Origin: Hetaerina americana
Taxonomy: Eukaryota; Arthropoda; Insecta; Odonata; Calopterygidae
NCBI GenBank assembly: GCA_022747635.1
Contig: JAKTNV010000775.1
Location: forward strand, 1-64,000
Length of the DNA: 64,000 nt
Direction of reading: 5' to 3'
The notes under the pieces are model-generated. The model ran no database searches. It worked only from the letters and a program-made list of their open reading frames with translations, and was not told the DNA's origin. Of this stretch, positions 61,401-64,000 are shown one piece after another (position 1 is the first letter of the stretch; every line of letters starts with the position of its first letter). The position numbers and the translations under genes were made by a program.

Positions 61401-64000
61401 TGAAAAGTGCCAATACCCCCCCCTTTGGGTTCTAGGTGAAAATCTCACTCGACACAAATCAAACAAAAATGTTTCCATGGTGTGTAATGTTGTTCATTTT
61501 CATCAAAAAAAAAATGAAAGCCAGTTTTAATCCCGTAAGACAAGAAATGAGCATAAAAGATCCTTCAGCGCAAGTGTTAATGTTACTAAAAGAGCCCAAA
61601 TTTCTAAAAATATTGCGAAAAACAACAATCTTCTGTTTTAGAGTGAATGTTTGAGGTGTATAGAAGGCATTTATTTCATTTTTAGAAAATTTAATTTTTC
61701 ACATTTTTCCATGAAAAGTGCCAATACCCCCCCCCTTTGGGTTCTAGAAAATCGAAAAATAGGTGAAAATCTCACTCGACACAAATCAAACAAAAATGTT
61801 TCCATGGTGTGTAATGTTGTTCATTTTCATCAAATAAACAAAATAAAACCCATAATTAATCCCGAAAGACAAGAAATGAGCATAAATGATGCTTCAGCGC
61901 AAGTGTTAATGTTACTAAAAGAGCCCAAATTTCTAAAAATATTGCGAAAAACATTAATCTTCTGTTTTAGAGTGAATGTTTGAGGTGTATAAAAGGCATT
62001 TATTTCATTTTTAGAAAATTTAATTTTTCACATTTTTCCATTAAAAGTGCCAATCCCCCCCCCCCTTTGGGTTCTAGGTGAAAAACTCACTCGACACAAA
62101 TCAAACAAAAATGTTTCCATGGTGTGTATTGTTGTTCATTTTCATCAAAAAAAAATGAAAGCCAGTTTTAATCTCGTAAGACAAGAAATGAGCATAAAAG
62201 ATCCTTCAGCGCAGTGTTAATGTTACTAAAAGAGCCCAAATTTCTAAAAATATTGCGAAAAACAACAATCTTCTGTTTTAGAGTGAATGTTTGAGGTGTA
62301 TAGAAGGCATTTATTTCATTTTTAGAAAATTTAATTTTTTACATTTCTCCATGAAAAGTGCCAATACCCCCCCCTTTGGGTTCTAGGTGAAAATCTCACT
62401 CGACACAAATCAAACAAAAATGTTTCCATGGTGTGTAATGTTGTTCATTTTCATCAAATAAAAAAAATAAAACCCATAATTAATCCCGATAGACAAGAAA
62501 TGAGCATAAAAGATGCTTCAGCGCAAGTGTTAATGTTACTAAAAGAGCCCAAATTTCTAAAAATATTGCGAAAAACAACAATCTTCTGTTTTAGAGTGAA
62601 TGTTTGAGGTGTATAAAAGGCATTTATTTCATTTTTAGAAAATTTAATTTTTCACATTTTTCCATTAAAAGTGCCAATACCCCCCCCTTTGGGTTCTAGG
62701 TGAAAATCTCACTCGACACAAATCATACAAAAATGTTTCCATGGTGTGTATTGTTGTTCATTTTCATCAAAAAAAAATGAAAGCCAGTTTTAATCCCGTT
62801 AGACAAGAAATGAGCATAAAAGATGCTTCAGCGCAAGTGTTAATGTTACTAAAAGGGCCCAAATTTCTAAAAATATTGCGAAAAACAACAATCTTCTGTT
62901 TTAGAGTGAATGTTTGAGGTGTTTAGAAGGCATTTATTTCAATTTTAGAAAATTTAATTTTTCACATTTTTCCATGAAAAGTGCCAATACCCCCCCCTTT
63001 GGGTTCTAGGTGAAAATCTCACTCGACACAAATCAATCAAAAATGTTTCCATGGTGTGTATTGTTGTTCATTTTAATCAAATAAACAAAATAAAACCCAG
63101 AATTAATCCTGAAAGACAAGAAATGAGCATAAAAGATGCTTCAGCGCAAGTGTTAATGTTACTAAAAGAGCCCAAATTTCCAAAAATATTGCGAAAAACA
63201 ACAATCTTCTGTTTTAGAGTGAATGTTTTAGGTGTTTAGAAGGCATTTATTTCATTTTTAGAAAATTAAATTTTTCACATTTTTCCATGAAAAGTGGCAA
63301 TACCCCCCCCTTTGGGGTCTAGGTGAAAATCTCACTCGACACAAATCAAACAAAAATGTTTCCATGGTGTGTATTGTTGTTCATTTTCATCAAATAAACA
63401 AAATAAAACCCAGAATTAATCCTGAAAGACAAGAAATTAGCATAAATGATGCTTCAGCGCAAGTGTTAATGTTACTAAAAGTGCCCAAATTTCTAAAAAT
63501 ATTGCGAAAAAAACCAATCTTCTGTTTTAGAGTGAATGTTTGAGGTGTTTAGAAGGCATTTATTTCATTTTTAGAAAATTTAATTTTTCACATTTTTCCA
63601 TGAAAAGTGCTAATTACCCCCCCTTTGGGTTCTAGGTGAAAATCTCACTCCCCACAAATCAAACAAAAATGTTTCCATGGTGTGTACTGTTGTTCATTTT
63701 CATCAAATAAACAAAATAAAAGCCAGTTTTAATCCCGAAAGACAAGAAATGAGCATAAAAGATGCTTCAGCGCAAGTGTTAATGTTACTAAAAGAGCCCA
63801 AATTTCTAAAAATACTGCGAAAAACAACAATCTTAAGTTTTAGAGTGAATGTTTGAGGTGTATAGAAGGCATTTATTTCATTTTTAGAAAATTTAATTTT
63901 TCACATTTTTCCATGAAAAGTGCCAATACCCCCCCCTTTGGGGTCTAGGTGAAAATCACACTCGACACAAATCAAACAAAAATGCTTCCATGGTGTGTAT
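61401..64000. repeat. Final block, second copy of the 7,498-bp-offset duplication
   Basis: Begins with an ATGAAAGCCAG/CCCGTAAGAC monomer and the monomer with the 15-bp insertion. It then follows 54.6-56.2 kb at 7,498 bp offset (ACATTTCTCC 62341, GGGCCC 62855, CCAAAAATA near 63180, GCTAATTACC 63609). Near 63.69-63.73 kb the match ends: AAAGCCAGTTTTAATCCCG replaces ACCCAGAATTAATCTTG. The last monomers resemble 57.1-57.5 kb (ACTGCG, CTTAAG, ATGCTTCC). The array continues past the window end. Confidence 0.83.
61748..61762. other. Unique 15-bp insertion after GGGTTCTAG
   Basis: The normal GGGTTCTAG-GTGAAAAT is split by AAAATCGAAAAATAG. The insertion ends in TAG, matching the TAG just before it. 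I see this insertion in no other monomer of the window, so it is a single-copy tag inside the array. Confidence 0.9.

Larger units (their letters stand above)
1..64000. repeat. Satellite DNA array, ~312 bp monomer, about 205 head-to-tail copies
   Basis: The landmark GGGTTCTAGGTGAAA (with small variants) recurs every ~310-316 bp from near base 48 to near base 63,940, always on the + strand, so no segment is inverted. Spacings between shared marker variants are near-multiples of ~312-314 bp: 930 bp for 3 monomers, 2195 for 7, 7498 for 24. No stretch of unique sequence longer than about 15 bp interrupts the array, and I see no LTR, terminal inverted repeat, transposase or coding sequence. Known biology: arrays like this make up eukaryotic centromeric, pericentromeric or subtelomeric heterochromatin. 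The family and host are not recognised. The array runs off both ends of the window, so its true size is unknown. Confidence 0.98.

Noticed and set aside
61741..61765. Helitron-type tandem element, since the monomer has CTAG after a small CCCTTTGGG dyad and an insertion directly follows CTAG
   Set aside because: The dyad stem is only 3 bp and sits too near CTAG, no autonomous Helitron sequence is seen, and the insertion can be explained by TAG microhomology.
1..64000. Protein-coding genes from the many 60-110 codon open frames
   Set aside because: All of them are the same few repeat-derived frames, present on both strands, broken at random by C-run length changes and one-base indels. None has a recognisable domain, and they recur once per ~312 bp monomer.
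1..64000. CRISPR array or other prokaryotic repeat system
   Set aside because: The repeated unit is ~312 bp with no separate unique spacers; the entire unit repeats. No cas-like genes or prokaryotic gene context are present.
1..64000. Centromere identity from a CENP-B box
   Set aside because: I looked for TTCG....A..CGGG on both strands of the consensus and variants and saw no match. A centromeric role is possible but not shown by the sequence.
1..64000. Telomeric or subtelomeric identity from the C-runs
   Set aside because: The C-runs occur singly in each monomer and are not part of a short telomere-type repeat such as CCCTAA or CCCTAAA arrays.
1..64000. Transposable-element insertion within the array
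   Set aside because: Every ~300 bp step contains the monomer landmarks in phase; the largest foreign-looking insertion is 15 bp (61748-61762).

Overview
The whole 64 kb window is one uninterrupted satellite-DNA array. About 205 head-to-tail copies of a ~312 bp AT-rich monomer (roughly 30% GC by eye) run from base 1 to base 64,000, all in the same orientation. There is no flanking unique sequence and no inserted transposon, and I find no gene I can support. An array of this size and homogeneity points to eukaryotic heterochromatin (centromeric, pericentromeric, subtelomeric or a knob). I do not recognise the family, so I name no species. I see no canonical CENP-B box and no telomere repeat.

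Monomer layout, starting at the GGGTTCTAGG landmark: GGGTTCTAGGTGAAA; a CTCACTCGACAC block; a variable block reading TTTCCATGG or TATCCAAGG; a block reading ATTAATCC or ATGTATCC; the AGCGCAAG/AGCCCAGG/AGCGAAAG block; AAATTTCTAAAAATATTGCG; TTCTGTTTTAGAG; AAGGCATTTATTTCA; an A/T-rich tail; TTTTTCCATGAAAAGTG; and finally a C-tract (about C4 to C14) followed by TTT. Most differences between monomers fall in a few of these blocks. The C-tract is where nearly all structural variants arise.

Region by region: 1-19 kb is built largely on a 7-monomer, ~2.19 kb higher-order unit (types A-G). It has complete copies at 1-2195 and 13163-15357, several partial copies, and a run of 'D' monomers at 9.4-11.6 kb. 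The first ~13 kb carries many extra single-base indels, which looks like lower base accuracy. 17-32 kb is a mosaic with a ~9.06 kb-offset duplication (20.4-22.9 and 29.5-31.9 kb) and a 936 bp tandem trimer. 32-50 kb has a linked GGGATCT/GGGCC dimer, a 6-monomer ~1.89 kb unit, and a ~5.66 kb duplication whose second copy lacks four monomers. 50-64 kb holds young, near-identical three-monomer tandem units (938, 938 and 930 bp) and a 7.5 kb-offset duplication.

Nothing here works together as genes. The layout records how the array evolved: unequal exchange amplified blocks of 1 to 24 monomers, and repeated small events at the C-tract copied nearby sequence, sometimes inverted, into the same spot. 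That C-tract hotspot is the most unusual thing I see. Short open frames of 60-110 codons recur once per monomer, but they are by-products of the repeat.
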